Positions 1-8,203 of a stretch of 64,000 bases of DNA are shown piece after piece. How positions within the stretch are numbered: the stretch's first letter is position 1; every line of letters begins with the position of its first letter. This DNA is from Aureococcus anophagefferens (Eukaryota; Sar; Pelagophyceae; Pelagomonadales; Pelagomonadaceae): contig NW_008705577.1 in assembly GCF_000186865.1 (NCBI RefSeq), positions 361,944-425,943 of the forward strand, read 5' to 3'. Under the pieces are notes generated by a model that searched no databases, was not told the DNA's origin, and saw only the letters and a program-made list of their open reading frames with translations. Made by a program: the position numbers and the translations under genes.

Positions 1-314
1 ACGGCGACGGCGACGAACGCGACGACGAGCGGCCTCGGGCCGGCCGCGGCGAGCGACGCGGCGCCGTGCGCCGCGAGGAGCCACGGCGCCGTGACGACGA
101 AGCACTTGCCGAGCACGTGGCCGCCGCGCCAGTAGGACGTCGCGAAGCCGACGAGGAACGCCGCGTGGCCCAGGTTCTGCGTCGCGAGGCAGTCCAAGTA
201 CAGCAGGTCGGCGACGTCGCCCTCCGTGGTCAGACTGATGGCCACGCTCGTCGCGACCATCATCGCCGACACCGCGGCCGTGCCTATCACGTAGATTGGC
301 ACCGAGTCCGCCAT
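1..314 (-). CDS. Multi-pass membrane protein, 3' part cut by window edge
   Basis: An open frame runs from an ATG at 314 down to base 1 (104 codons) and leaves the window without a stop. The visible part begins MADSVPIYVIGTAAVSAMMV and has three or four hydrophobic stretches (about residues 5-25, 45-62, 72-88 and 92-104), so it is an integral membrane protein. I do not recognise a family. It starts 100 bp downstream of the stop of the K+ transporter on the same strand, so the two are tandem, and the short gap must hold the terminator of one and the promoter of the other. Clean codon structure and third-position GC like the neighbours support it as real. Whether further exons follow cannot be seen. 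Confidence 0.6.
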   Translation of the reverse strand, partial: MADSVPIYVIGTAAVSAMMVATSVAISLTTEGDVADLLYLDCLATQNLGHAAFLVGFATSYWRGGHVLGKCFVVTAPWLLAAHGAASLAAAGPRPLVVAFVAVA

Positions 315-413
315 CGCAAGCCACCCCTGATCAGGTGCGCCCATCGGCCTGACACAAATGCTTCACAGCGTCAAGTTTACCTCAAGCAAGGCTCAAGCAG
401 GCCTTCAAGCAGC

Positions 414-2914
414 TTACGCCTCCGCACCGGCCGACGCCGCGGTCGTCGCCGCGAGGTCCGACGGCCGGCCGGCCTCGCTCAGGTTCTCCGGCGCGTCCAG
501 GGACAGGCTCTGGCGGAGGACGTCGGCGGCGTCGACCGTCGGCAGCGACAGCGCGGAGTCGACGGCGGCGGGCATGTCGCGCGTGCGGCCGAAGATCTGG
601 ACGGCGCAGACGATGAGCAGCGCCGCCGCCGTGAGGTCGCCGCTGTAGGACGTCGGGCGGCTCGGGTCGGCGATGGACCCGAGCGAGAGCCCGACGTTGC
701 CGAAGGCCGACGTGAGCTCGAAGACGATGTAGAAGAGCGCGCCGGACCCTGCGCGGAAATCACATATTCAACCCGACTTCAACGTGCGCGTAATTGAACG
801 GATCGGACCAGGCTCTTTTACGGTGCTTCGAGAGCTCGACGAGAGCCATCGATTCGTCCAACAATCAGCCGAATCGACTTCGATGTGACCGAGCTAGAGA
901 GTTCTGAAGTTCCCCCCCAAAGGAGCGGTTGAGTTCCACGCAGGCCCGAGCCGCCCATCGCGGCCTCGCCCGACGCGGCCGTGCGGCCGCCGTCGCCCTC
1001 GTAGCGCATGATCGCCGCGATGAGGAACCAGGCGAGGAACAAAAAGGCCGCGTCGCGCACGAAGCCCGTCGACGTCGCGACCGCGCGCGCGAAGGCGCGG
1101 ACGTGGAACCGCAGGGCCGCCGCGCGGAGCGCGACGCGCGCACGCCAGGGCGGCGCCGCGTCCGGGTAGCGCACCATGAGGAGCTCGCGCGTGTCGATCA
1201 TGGCGTCGTCGAGCGACGACGCCTTGGACGCGGCGCGGCCGGGCGCGCGCGCGTCGCCGGCGTGCAGCGGCGACGCGCCGCTCGGCCCGAGCGACAGGCG
1301 GCGCCCCGCGGCGTAGCGCCGCCGCGCCTCCGCCGACGGCCGCGGCGGCGCGTCCGGCGCCCCCGCGAGGGACGCGCGCCGCGGCGCCTCGTCGGACGGC
1401 CGCGCGCGCGCGACGCGCACGGACTGCCGCAAAGCCACCACGAAGGGCACGGGCGCGAGGTACATCATGAGCAGCTGGAGCATGAGCGCCGACGCCCGCA
1501 GGCCGGACAGCGCCACGGCCGTCATGCCCGCGTGGCGCGTGTTGACGGCCTGGAAGGCCGCGATGTTGTACCTCGTCCACCAGCTCTCGCCGCGGAAGCC
1601 GTCGTCGCGGTAGCAGATCGACAGCAGGACCGCGACCTGCACGAGGAACATGGCGACCTGCGCGGCGACGAGGAGCCAGTTCTGCTGCGAGCTGAAGAGG
1701 CAGGGCGTCAGGCGCCGGCCGTGGAGCAGGAGGTAGCGGAAGTAGACCTTGCGGTTCGACGTCCGCGGCGCCGCCGCGGAGAGGCCGACGATGATCCAGC
1801 GCACGCAGGGCGGGTAGAGCACGTTGCCGTGGAGCACGAGGCCCATGACGAGATAGAGCAGCGCCGGGTGCCGCGCGAAGCCCATGAAGCCGTCGCGCTG
1901 CAGGCTGAAGCCCACGTTGTTGAACGCGGACCTGTGTGCAAATCAACCACTGGAACGCCCTGTCCAGCAAAAACTTCAAACCTCTCTAGCTCGATCAAAT
2001 CGAATCGATTCGGCTGATTTTTTGACGAATCGATTGCTCTCGTCGAGCTCTCGAAGCACAGCCGAAGAGTCTGGTCCGAACCGTTCGATTACGCGCACAT
2101 TGAAGTCGGATTGAATATTTGATTTCCACACAGACGCCGACAGCGTGTGGAACGCGGCCCAGGGCAGCGGCGCCGCGGCGACGTCCGCCGTGGCCGCGCG
2201 CCGCGCCGACGGCACGCGGGCGACGTAGGCGGCGATGAGGCCGCCGTAGACGAGGTAGCAGGCCGCGTGGTAGGCCAGGATGACGCGCTGCAAGATTAAT
2301 AGCGCCTTGTACTCGACGAGCCACTCGGGGACGCGCTTGTAGTTCCGCAGGTCGAAGGTCACGGCCTCGTGCTGGCACCAGCGCCGCTTTCGCCCCCGCA
2401 GGGAGGCCGTCGGCGACGTGTCGCCGCGGTCGAGCTTGAGGTGCGGGAGCGCGGCCCGCAGCGCGCGGAGCCGGAGCACGATGGGCAGCAGCGACAGGAT
2501 CGTCGCGGCGCCGAGCTGCATGAAGGCGCCCATGAGCACGAGGCTCGCGCTCCGGAGCGCCGTCACGTCGACGGTGGCGAGGCCCGTCGCCGTGACGCAG
2601 TTGAGCGCGACGAAGCAGCAGTCGAGCCACGACGCGCCCGTCCGCCCGCCGCGCTCGACCAGATGGATGGCGCTCCCGCCGACGACGGCGACGACGAGGA
2701 TCCAGGCGACGACGACCGACGCGTAGGGCATCTGCTGCACCTCCGACACGCCGCCGGCGGAGCTCGTCAGGAACTCGCCCCCGACCGAGAGCGAGGACCG
2801 CCGGCACGGCTCCTCGGGGCCCGCGGCGAAGCTCACGCGCTTCGACCCGGGCAGCTCCGGCAGCTCCACGTCCGACGAGTCGCGCACGCGCGCCTCGCCG
2901 GCGTCCTCCGCCAT
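414..2914 (-). CDS. HKT/Trk-type potassium (cation) transporter, two introner introns
   Basis: Exons on the minus strand: 2914-2142, 1931-952 and 748-414, joining to 695 codons. The protein has the fourfold P-loop plan of the Trk/Ktr/HKT superfamily. The filters read NCVTATGLATVDV (loop 1), SAFNNVGFS (loop 2), NTRHAGMTAV (loop 3) and SAFGNVGLSLGS (loop 4). Members are plasma-membrane K+ or Na+/K+ uptake systems. The N-terminus (MAEDAGEARV) is hydrophilic, and a disordered Arg/Ala-rich loop of about 120 residues lies between repeats 3 and 4. Both introns are family A introners; removing them from duplication to acceptor restores loop 2 and the reading frame into loop 4. The first intron sits in the second filter itself. 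The ATG at 2914 is the first plausible start and lies 105 bp from the divergent start at 3020, implying a shared promoter. The family call is strong; ion preference cannot be read safely. Confidence 0.85.
749..943. mobile_element. Introner element, family A copy 1 (intron 2 of K+ transporter)
   Basis: A 195-bp element. Ends are CTGCGCGGAA on the left and GTTCCACGCAG on the right, a slightly decayed form of the family A inverted termini. Flanking 8-mers GCCGGACC (741-748) and GCCCGAGC (944-951) match at 6 of 8 positions. The gene is on the minus strand, so the element is antisense to it. The spliced intron is 951-749 with a GC donor from the duplication (GCTCGGGC) and acceptor GCGCAG, phase 1. 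An alternative GT donor at 939 adds four codons in frame. Confidence 0.85.
1932..2133. mobile_element. Introner element, family A copy 2 (intron 1 of K+ transporter)
   Basis: A 202-bp element bounded by CTGTGTGCAA and TTTCCACACAG. The duplications are ACGCGGAC (1924-1931) and ACGCCGAC (2134-2141), 7 of 8 identical. Read on the gene's strand, the donor is the GT that opens the upstream duplication (GTCGGCGT), so the intron is 2141-1932, phase 2, ending CACACAG. Splicing gives L-S-A-F-N-N across the second selectivity loop. The element is in sense orientation relative to the gene. Confidence 0.9.
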
Positions 2915-3019
2915 GCTCTCGAGTGGCTCTTTACCGACGCACACGAGACGCAGGGCAGCCTCGCTGCTCGATTGATGCATCGTCGACTTTGATCCTGCTC
3001 GTGCCAGCCCAGCCACATC

Positions 3020-3685
3020 ATGATGGCCTGCGCATCCTTGCGCATCGCGCTGCTCGCCGCTGCGGCGACGGCCTTCACCGCGCCGCGCGGCAGCGCGCTG
3101 CGAAGCCATCGCAGAGCTGCGCCGCTGCGCGCCGCGCCGCTGGACGCTGACGTGCTCGCGCAGCTGCCGCACGCCTCGACGCTCGTCGTCGGCGACCTGT
3201 CGTCCATCAACGCCTTCCAGAAGGACCACACCTTCCTCGAGGGCATCATCGTGTCCATCGTCATCAGCCTCGTCGTCAAGGAGATCCGGCGGCGCATCGA
3301 GAAGCCCATCATGGACGAGGTCGGCCGACGCGTCGCGTCGCAGATGAAGCCGGAGCCCGCGGCGATCACGACGTCGTCCTGGGCGAAGCTCGTCGGCTGC
3401 GTCGTCCTCGACCTGCTCGGCGACACGAGCGAGCTCATCCCCTTCCTCGGCGAGTTCACGGACATCGCGTACGCGCCCGTCGAGGCGAGCGTGCTCAAGG
3501 CGCTCTTCCAGTCGAACACGATCGCGGCCTTCGGCTTCGTCGAGGAGATCCTGCCCTTCACGGACGTCATCCCGACCTTCACGCTGAGCTGGTGCCTCGC
3601 GACGCTCTGGCCGACGACGCCCCTCGCGAAGCGGCTCCTCCCGGAGGCCGCGGCCGCGAACACGATCGTCCCGTCGTCGAAGTAG
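3020..3685 (+). CDS. Plastid-targeted conserved protein
   Basis: A 221-residue protein. Residues 1-20 are a signal peptide (MMACASLRIALLAAAATAFT) whose end matches the A-x-A|F cleavage motif used by algae with secondary plastids. An Arg-rich transit-like stretch follows (RGSALRSHRRAAPLRAAPL). The mature part has a hydrophobic segment (FLEGIIVSIVISLVVKEI) and a C-terminal region containing LLGDTSELIPFLGEFTDIAYAP, then a second hydrophobic stretch. This C-terminal block resembles uncharacterised chloroplast membrane proteins of plants and algae, but I cannot name a function. The start is the ATG at 3020, with a second ATG immediately after. The gene is divergent from the K+ transporter and convergent with the next gene, 52 bp away. 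Confidence 0.75.
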   Translation: MMACASLRIALLAAAATAFTAPRGSALRSHRRAAPLRAAPLDADVLAQLPHASTLVVGDLSSINAFQKDHTFLEGIIVSIVISLVVKEIRRRIEKPIMDEVGRRVASQMKPEPAAITTSSWAKLVGCVVLDLLGDTSELIPFLGEFTDIAYAPVEASVLKALFQSNTIAAFGFVEEILPFTDVIPTFTLSWCLATLWPTTPLAKRLLPEAAAANTIVPSSK

Positions 3686-3737
3686 CGGCGGGCCGTAACG
3701 CGTGATCCGTGGAGTTTTTATATGCCGCGGCGCGCGC

Positions 3738-5426
3738 CTACTCCTTGTCGTCGTCGATCTGGCCCTCGATGGTCTGGAGCGGCGGCGTCTCGCCCGGCAG
3801 CGTGCCCGGCGTGTTGATCATCTTCCCCGTCTCGTAGTCGTACTCGCCGTTGGGGAAGTAGTCGCGGTACCAGGGCATGGTCGCCTGCTCCTTGCAGCGC
3901 GCCTTGAGCGCCGCGAGCCGCTCCTCGTTGAGGTCCGCCTGGTCCTGCTCGAGCTTCTTGGCGCGCGCGAGGCGGAGCCGGGCCTCGGGGCCGCCGAGCG
4001 GGTCGCCCTCCTCGCCCTCGAGCGCGAGGCCGGCGACGAAGGGGGGCAGGCGGTAGTACCAGGAGTAGTAGGTCGGCCCCTGGGTCTTGTTGTCGACGAC
4101 GCCGCCGTCGCCGCGGTAGACCTTGACCGGGTGGATGTCGATGCCCTCGCCCCAGAACCGCTCCTCCTCCGTGTCGGGCGTGTTGTAGCAGACGTAGCCC
4201 AGCGCCTGGAGCATGTAGTGCACCTCCTTGATGTCCTCCTTGTGGCTCAGGTGCACCTCCGACAGGCCCGTGAACATGGCGATGGACTCGGGCTCGTTGT
4301 GCACCTCGCCGTACCGCAGGCGGATCAGCGGCGGCGTCGGCGCCTTCGCCGCGTCCTCGCCGAGCTTGAAGCCGAAGTCCTCCGTCGTCAGGCAGAGCTT
4401 GGCCTCGTCGCAGGTGTAGGACCCGAAGCGGCCCACGCGGGGCTTCGTCACGAGGCCGAAGCGCTTGCCCCACTGCGGGTAGCACCGCTTCGTCGCGTTC
4501 GCGTAGTCCTTCATCTTGACGACGCCGCGGACCTGGAGCCCGCCCTTGCGCCGGCCCTGCTCGTCGAGCACGTCGACGCCGCCGGCGGTCTTGGACGTGT
4601 CGACGATCTCCCAGTCGGGCACGGGGATGCCCTCGGCGTCGTACGCGATGCCGAGCGGGCCGTCGCCCTCCTTCTTCAGGTTGCCCTCGTGGTCGTAGAT
4701 GGTCATCTTGTCCGGGGCCTTGGGGATGCGGAAGAGGGGCGGGATGTCGATCTGGGACACGACCTGGCCCTTCATGGGGCCGCCCTTGAGCTTCCTCCCG
4801 CCCTTGTCCGCGCCGTACTCGTAGTAGGGCTTGCCGTCGACCTCGACCTCGGTCATGGTCTCGTTGAACTCCTTGTGCCAGTTCTCGAGCGTGTCCAGCG
4901 GGTCCTCCTCGCCGTAGGGGTTCGTCTGGTCGTAGAACTGGAGCTTCGTCGACGGGAACTTGGCCTTCTTCGCCTTCTCGGCCTTGAGCTCGGGCTCCCA
5001 CTTCTCGCGCCAGTCCATCTGGGCGTACTGGGACCGGAAGACGACCTTCTCCGTCGCGCTGGCGTGCGTCTTCTCGGCCTTGGCCTCCTCCTCGGCCTTC
5101 TCCTTCTGGAACTTGGCGAGGTCGACGCCGCACGCGAACTTGCCGTTCATCTGCCCGTGGAAGATGGCCTTCGTCTTCGGCACCGTGCCGGGCGCCTCGC
5201 CCTTGACCCAGGACGACCCGTCGAAGTACATGCCCTTGGGGTCCTGCGGCGGGCGCGCGCGATTCGTTTCTCGCGGTGTTTGGGCGGCGGCGCCGCGCGT
5301 CGAACGCAAAGCGCGTTTGGGGTGGGCGCGACGCGCGCGCGTCGCGACGGCGGACGCCGGGCAGCGGACCTGGCACTCGGCGTTCGCCAGCTTCTCATCG
5401 AGGACGCGCGCCACGTTCGACGCCAT
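3738..5426 (-). CDS. Conserved hypothetical protein, one ordinary intron
   Basis: Two exons, 5426-5370 (19 codons) and 5243-3738, giving 520 residues. The intron starts GTCCGC after ...ECQ, ends CCGCAG, and splices in phase 0 to DPKGMYFDGSSWVKG. Without splicing, the frame stays open but inserts an Arg-rich stretch unlike the rest. The protein is hydrophilic and charged, rich in Lys, Asp, Tyr and Trp (for example PTYYSWYYRLPPF and PWYRDYFPNGEYDYETGKM). It has no signal peptide, membrane segment or motif I know. Many aromatic/Gly turns recall cytoskeletal or axonemal associated proteins, but this is only an impression. Start chosen at the ATG of MASNVARVLDEKL. Confidence 0.7.
   Translation of the reverse strand: MASNVARVLDEKLANAECQVRCPASAVATRARRAHPKRALRSTRGAAAQTPRETNRARPPQDPKGMYFDGSSWVKGEAPGTVPKTKAIFHGQMNGKFACGVDLAKFQKEKAEEEAKAEKTHASATEKVVFRSQYAQMDWREKWEPELKAEKAKKAKFPSTKLQFYDQTNPYGEEDPLDTLENWHKEFNETMTEVEVDGKPYYEYGADKGGRKLKGGPMKGQVVSQIDIPPLFRIPKAPDKMTIYDHEGNLKKEGDGPLGIAYDAEGIPVPDWEIVDTSKTAGGVDVLDEQGRRKGGLQVRGVVKMKDYANATKRCYPQWGKRFGLVTKPRVGRFGSYTCDEAKLCLTTEDFGFKLGEDAAKAPTPPLIRLRYGEVHNEPESIAMFTGLSEVHLSHKEDIKEVHYMLQALGYVCYNTPDTEEERFWGEGIDIHPVKVYRGDGGVVDNKTQGPTYYSWYYRLPPFVAGLALEGEEGDPLGGPEARLRLARAKKLEQDQADLNEERLAALKARCKEQATMPWYRDYFPNGEYDYETGKMINTPGTLPGETPPLQTIEGQIDDDKE
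5244..5369 (-). other. Spliceosomal intron (126 bp) in conserved hypothetical gene
   Basis: The donor is CCAG|GTCCGC on the minus strand at 5369 and the acceptor is CGCCGCAG at 5244. Phase 0. The 8-mers at the two exon joints (GTCCGCTG and GACCCCAA) do not match, and there are no inverted termini, so this looks like an ordinary intron and serves as a contrast to the introners. Confidence 0.75.
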
Positions 5427-5591
5427 GGTTGCGATCGTGCGGCGGCAGCGACGTCGCAATCAATGCAGCCCTTCCGATTTTAGTGTGACGATTTCCGTGG
5501 TGTTGACGGCACGTTTGCCCCAATCACGGTCGCGTTGGCCTCCCGCGTCCGGTCCACCGCCGCGGACAGCTCGCCCGCGACTGAGAAAAAT

Positions 5592-6707
5592 TTAGTCGTC
5601 CTCGAGGTCCCGCAGGAGGTCGTCGAAGGTCGGCCGGTCGTCCGGGTCCTCCGCGAGCATGCGCGCTCTCAGCGCGTCGACCCGGTCCGCGGCGTCGCGG
5701 TCGCGCGCGACGTCGACGATGAGCGGGAAGAGCCAGGACCGCGCCGCGAGGTCGTAGACGTGGACGCGCCAGTCGAAGGGCGCGCACGCGGCCGGGTCGC
5801 CCGCGCACGCGCCGATTTCCGGCGCGCCGCGCGACCCCTCCTCGCAGTCCTCGCGGCAGTGGTGGTACGCGTAGGTGCGCTTCGCGCAGTAGTGGGCCGC
5901 GCTCGCCGCGCCGTGGCCGCCGCAGGGCCAGGGCAGGCCCGGCTCGAGGTCGAGGTGGTCCGGCTTCGGGTCCGCGGAGCCCGGCACGTGGATCTTCGAC
6001 GGGTGGCCCGCCAGGAAGTGGCGCCGCGCGAAGGTCGCGACGGCGCCCGTGTTCGGCGCCGGCCCGTCGACGAGGGTTAGGCGGCCGAGGCCGTCGAGCG
6101 CGAACTGCGCGGGCTTGAAGTCCGTGAGCACGAAGCCGCCGCGTTCCGCGAAGGACCGGAAGCAGCGGAGCCAGGCCCGCGCGAGGTCCAGGGGCGCGTC
6201 GCGCGCGCGGCCCGCGTACGCCGGCGAGAGGAGCAGCGGCGAGTGCTTGTGGTGCGCGTGGTCGACGTAGCCGGTGCCCTGGCCGATCGTCGCGCCGTCG
6301 TGCGACGTGACCCAGACGACGCTGTGCGCCGTCGTCCACCCGCCGTGGAGCGTCGGGACCCCCGGCTCGCCTCGGAGGTACTCGAGGTAGAGCAGCTCGA
6401 AGTAGGCGATATCGCTCGCGCGCTTGCCGAACGCGAACTCGTGCGTGTTGTGATGGCTCTTGACGACGACCTTCGCGCCGCCGTCGGCGAGCCGCGAAGA
6501 GTTGACAGACTTCTGACCGTTCGCCGAGAGCGTCTCGACATGGGCGTCGTCGACGTCCGACGGGCCCCGCACGCGCCAGTGCTTCGGCGCGCCCTCGGCG
6601 CCCGCGAGCCATTGGTCGATGAGTTTGAGGCGGCCGAGGGGGGTGGTTGTTGCGCCGGCGGTGAGGAGGCATGCGACGAGTCGTAATCGGGCGAAATAGC
6701 GAGGCAT
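5592..6707 (-). CDS. Secreted kinase-like protein (FAM69/DIPK-like fold)
   Basis: A 371-residue protein with an N-terminal signal peptide (MPRYFARLRLVACLLTAGATT). The body has protein-kinase-like landmarks. These are a VVVKSH strand that may carry the ATP lysine (about residue 82), an alpha-C-like acidic helix (DIAYFELLYLEYL), a catalytic-loop equivalent LTDFKPAQFAL (about residue 205) and a metal-loop equivalent LVDGPAPN. The order DFKPxQF then VDG is typical of the FAM69/DIPK group of secretory-pathway kinases and related pseudokinases. The C-terminal half has paired Cys (CREDCEEG, GACAGDPAACAP) consistent with disulphides in the ER lumen. The ATG at 6707 is preferred because upstream codons lack another ATG. 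Substrate unknown. Confidence 0.6.
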   Translation of the reverse strand: MPRYFARLRLVACLLTAGATTTPLGRLKLIDQWLAGAEGAPKHWRVRGPSDVDDAHVETLSANGQKSVNSSRLADGGAKVVVKSHHNTHEFAFGKRASDIAYFELLYLEYLRGEPGVPTLHGGWTTAHSVVWVTSHDGATIGQGTGYVDHAHHKHSPLLLSPAYAGRARDAPLDLARAWLRCFRSFAERGGFVLTDFKPAQFALDGLGRLTLVDGPAPNTGAVATFARRHFLAGHPSKIHVPGSADPKPDHLDLEPGLPWPCGGHGAASAAHYCAKRTYAYHHCREDCEEGSRGAPEIGACAGDPAACAPFDWRVHVYDLAARSWLFPLIVDVARDRDAADRVDALRARMLAEDPDDRPTFDDLLRDLEDD

Positions 6708-6901
6708 TCCGGCGCCTACGGCACGGTCCAAGACGCTCGGACGCCCTGTGCCTCGCCGCCTTGCCTTGCCGCCCTGCCTCCGCAGGCCGCTAGCGCTATG
6801 TCTCTCTACGCCTGCGAATCGCTAAAAAAAATCCACAAAGCTCTCGCAGTCAATCGATTGGGACGCCGCCAAGAGCTGTTACAGCCAAACGAAAGACCAC
6901 G

Positions 6902-8029
6902 ATGAAAATGCTAAGCGAGCGAACGCCAGGCGAGCTGTTCGACGACCCGGTACGCCTGAAACGCCTTTGGGAGCCAGAGGACTGTTGGAAATGCGGGGCG
7001 AAGATCGGCGAGCTCCACGCGCCCGGCTGCTCGTTTGATTTCTGTCGTCGCTCCGGCATTCAAAATTTCGGGGAGCGCCCGTGCTTCTGCGACATGGGAA
7101 GCCAGTATCAGTGTCGGCTTAGGTGCCTACGTGGGCGCCTACGAAGCCTACGGACCTATGACCTACGCACCCACGCAGGCCAGTACAATTACCTCACCGG
7201 TGAGCGGATCAATGCCAAGAAGACGAACGCCGGACGCATCGACCCCCCCGGGACTCTCGCGAAACCTCACGACGGCCGCGACGATGGGGGGGAAATTTGT
7301 CAGTTTGACGTGCCCTGGGACGGCTACGCGCCGATGACGAACGGTCTCAAGGCCCTGGGCATCGTCATCGTGCGTCGAGTCGCCACCGACCCGGAGACGG
7401 GCCGGAACTGCGTCGTCAACGAATTCACGGACGATTGGACCGCGCCCGGCGCGATGGCGGACTCGATGTCGGAAATCATGCTCCGGGATACGGGCGGTTT
7501 CATCTGGAACTCCCACCTCCTCCGCTTCACCTGGTCCGAGAAGATCACGTCGCTGGAGAACAGCTCGCGCGCGCTCGCGCGGCTCGCGCTCCTGTCCGCC
7601 AAGGACCGCGGCGCGCCGCGCGAGGACGCGCCCAAGGCCATGCACGTCGTGCACCGCCTCGCCGCGTCCGGCCACGCGACGACCATCAGCTCCGTGCTCG
7701 CGTTCTTCAAGGGCGAGGAGAAGCCGTGGTTCTACGGCGGCATGGACAAGATCTTCGAGGCGTCGCGCGCGGCGGAGGGGCGCACGGAGTCCGACGACTT
7801 CGACGAGCAGTCGGACGAGACCGACGAAGACGAGCGCGCCGTGCCCGCGCGCGCGGACCTCCGCGGCATGAAGATCAAGGAGCTCAAGGCCCTCGTCGAG
7901 CGCGGCGGCCTGAGCCACGCGGATTGCCTCGACAAGGACGCCCTCGTCGAGCGCGCGGCGGCGGCCGTCGCGCGCCTCGGCGGCGCGGGAGAAGCGTCGG
8001 ATGAGTCCGAGGAGCTGTCGGTCGACTAG
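6902..8029 (+). CDS. Cys-rich CWKCG-family protein with C-terminal SAP domain (paralogue 1)
   Basis: Exons 6902-7100 and 7179-8029 join to 349 residues. The N-terminal module (about residues 28-65) holds a putative zinc-binding set: CWKCG, then H, then C-FDFC and CFC. It is followed by SQYNYLTG after splicing. A conserved core CQFDVPWDGYAP and the block NSSRALARLALLS to FYGGMDKIF follow. Residues 295-335 (DLRGMKIKELKALVERGGLS) look like a SAP DNA-binding helix-extension-helix. A paralogue lies at 24553-25773, with the same module order but no SAP domain. The 78-bp segment 7101-7178 is open in frame but is absent from the paralogue, and its ends fit an intron; without splicing the protein has 26 extra residues. 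Function unknown; DNA or chromatin binding is inferred only from SAP plus zinc module. Confidence 0.7.
   Translation: MKMLSERTPGELFDDPVRLKRLWEPEDCWKCGAKIGELHAPGCSFDFCRRSGIQNFGERPCFCDMGSQYQCRLRCLRGRLRSLRTYDLRTHAGQYNYLTGERINAKKTNAGRIDPPGTLAKPHDGRDDGGEICQFDVPWDGYAPMTNGLKALGIVIVRRVATDPETGRNCVVNEFTDDWTAPGAMADSMSEIMLRDTGGFIWNSHLLRFTWSEKITSLENSSRALARLALLSAKDRGAPREDAPKAMHVVHRLAASGHATTISSVLAFFKGEEKPWFYGGMDKIFEASRAAEGRTESDDFDEQSDETDEDERAVPARADLRGMKIKELKALVERGGLSHADCLDKDALVERAAAAVARLGGAGEASDESEELSVD
7109..7178. mobile_element. Candidate short introner (70 bp) in CWKCG paralogue 1
   Basis: Flanked by GCCAGTAT (7101-7108) and GCCAGTAC (7179-7186), 7 of 8 identical. Taking the GC of the first copy as donor and CACGCAG as acceptor removes 78 bp and gives MGSQYNYLTG, matching HKGPQYNYMNG of the paralogue at 25570. 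The right end read inward (CTGCGTGG) resembles the family A terminus; the left end (CAGTGTCGG) only weakly. The body contains four CCTACG-type repeats. It is unlike families A and B internally. Confidence 0.55.
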
Positions 8030-8178
8030 TCTTCACGCGTGGACGCCGACCCCTCCGGAAAATCAGGGCTCCCTCTTCTTAAACCTTAGTCGGTCGACTA
8101 CTAAGTAGGCGCGCCCGTAGTTTGGTGTTCGGTCTTCGCGCGAACACCGACTCCTATGGCCTACTTCTACCGCGCGGA

Positions 8179-8203
8179 TTCGTATCTAGGATTCGTATCT
8201 AGA
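8179..8203. repeat. Tandem 12-13-bp duplication overlapping a stop codon
   Basis: ATTCGTATCTAG occurs twice in direct succession; the second copy supplies the TAG (read on the minus strand as CTA/TAG) that ends the F-box/ARM gene. Probably replication slippage. Confidence 0.6.

Noticed and set aside
66..797. Long open frames opposite real genes (for example 66-797, 929-2017, 12272-15259, 20871-23516)
   Set aside because: High GC makes stops rare on all frames; these translate to Arg/Ala/Pro low-complexity and lie antisense to genes with recognisable domains.
5592..6707. Calling the secreted kinase-like gene an active protein kinase
   Set aside because: Catalytic-loop and metal-loop equivalents are visible but not all residues can be assigned; a pseudokinase is equally possible.
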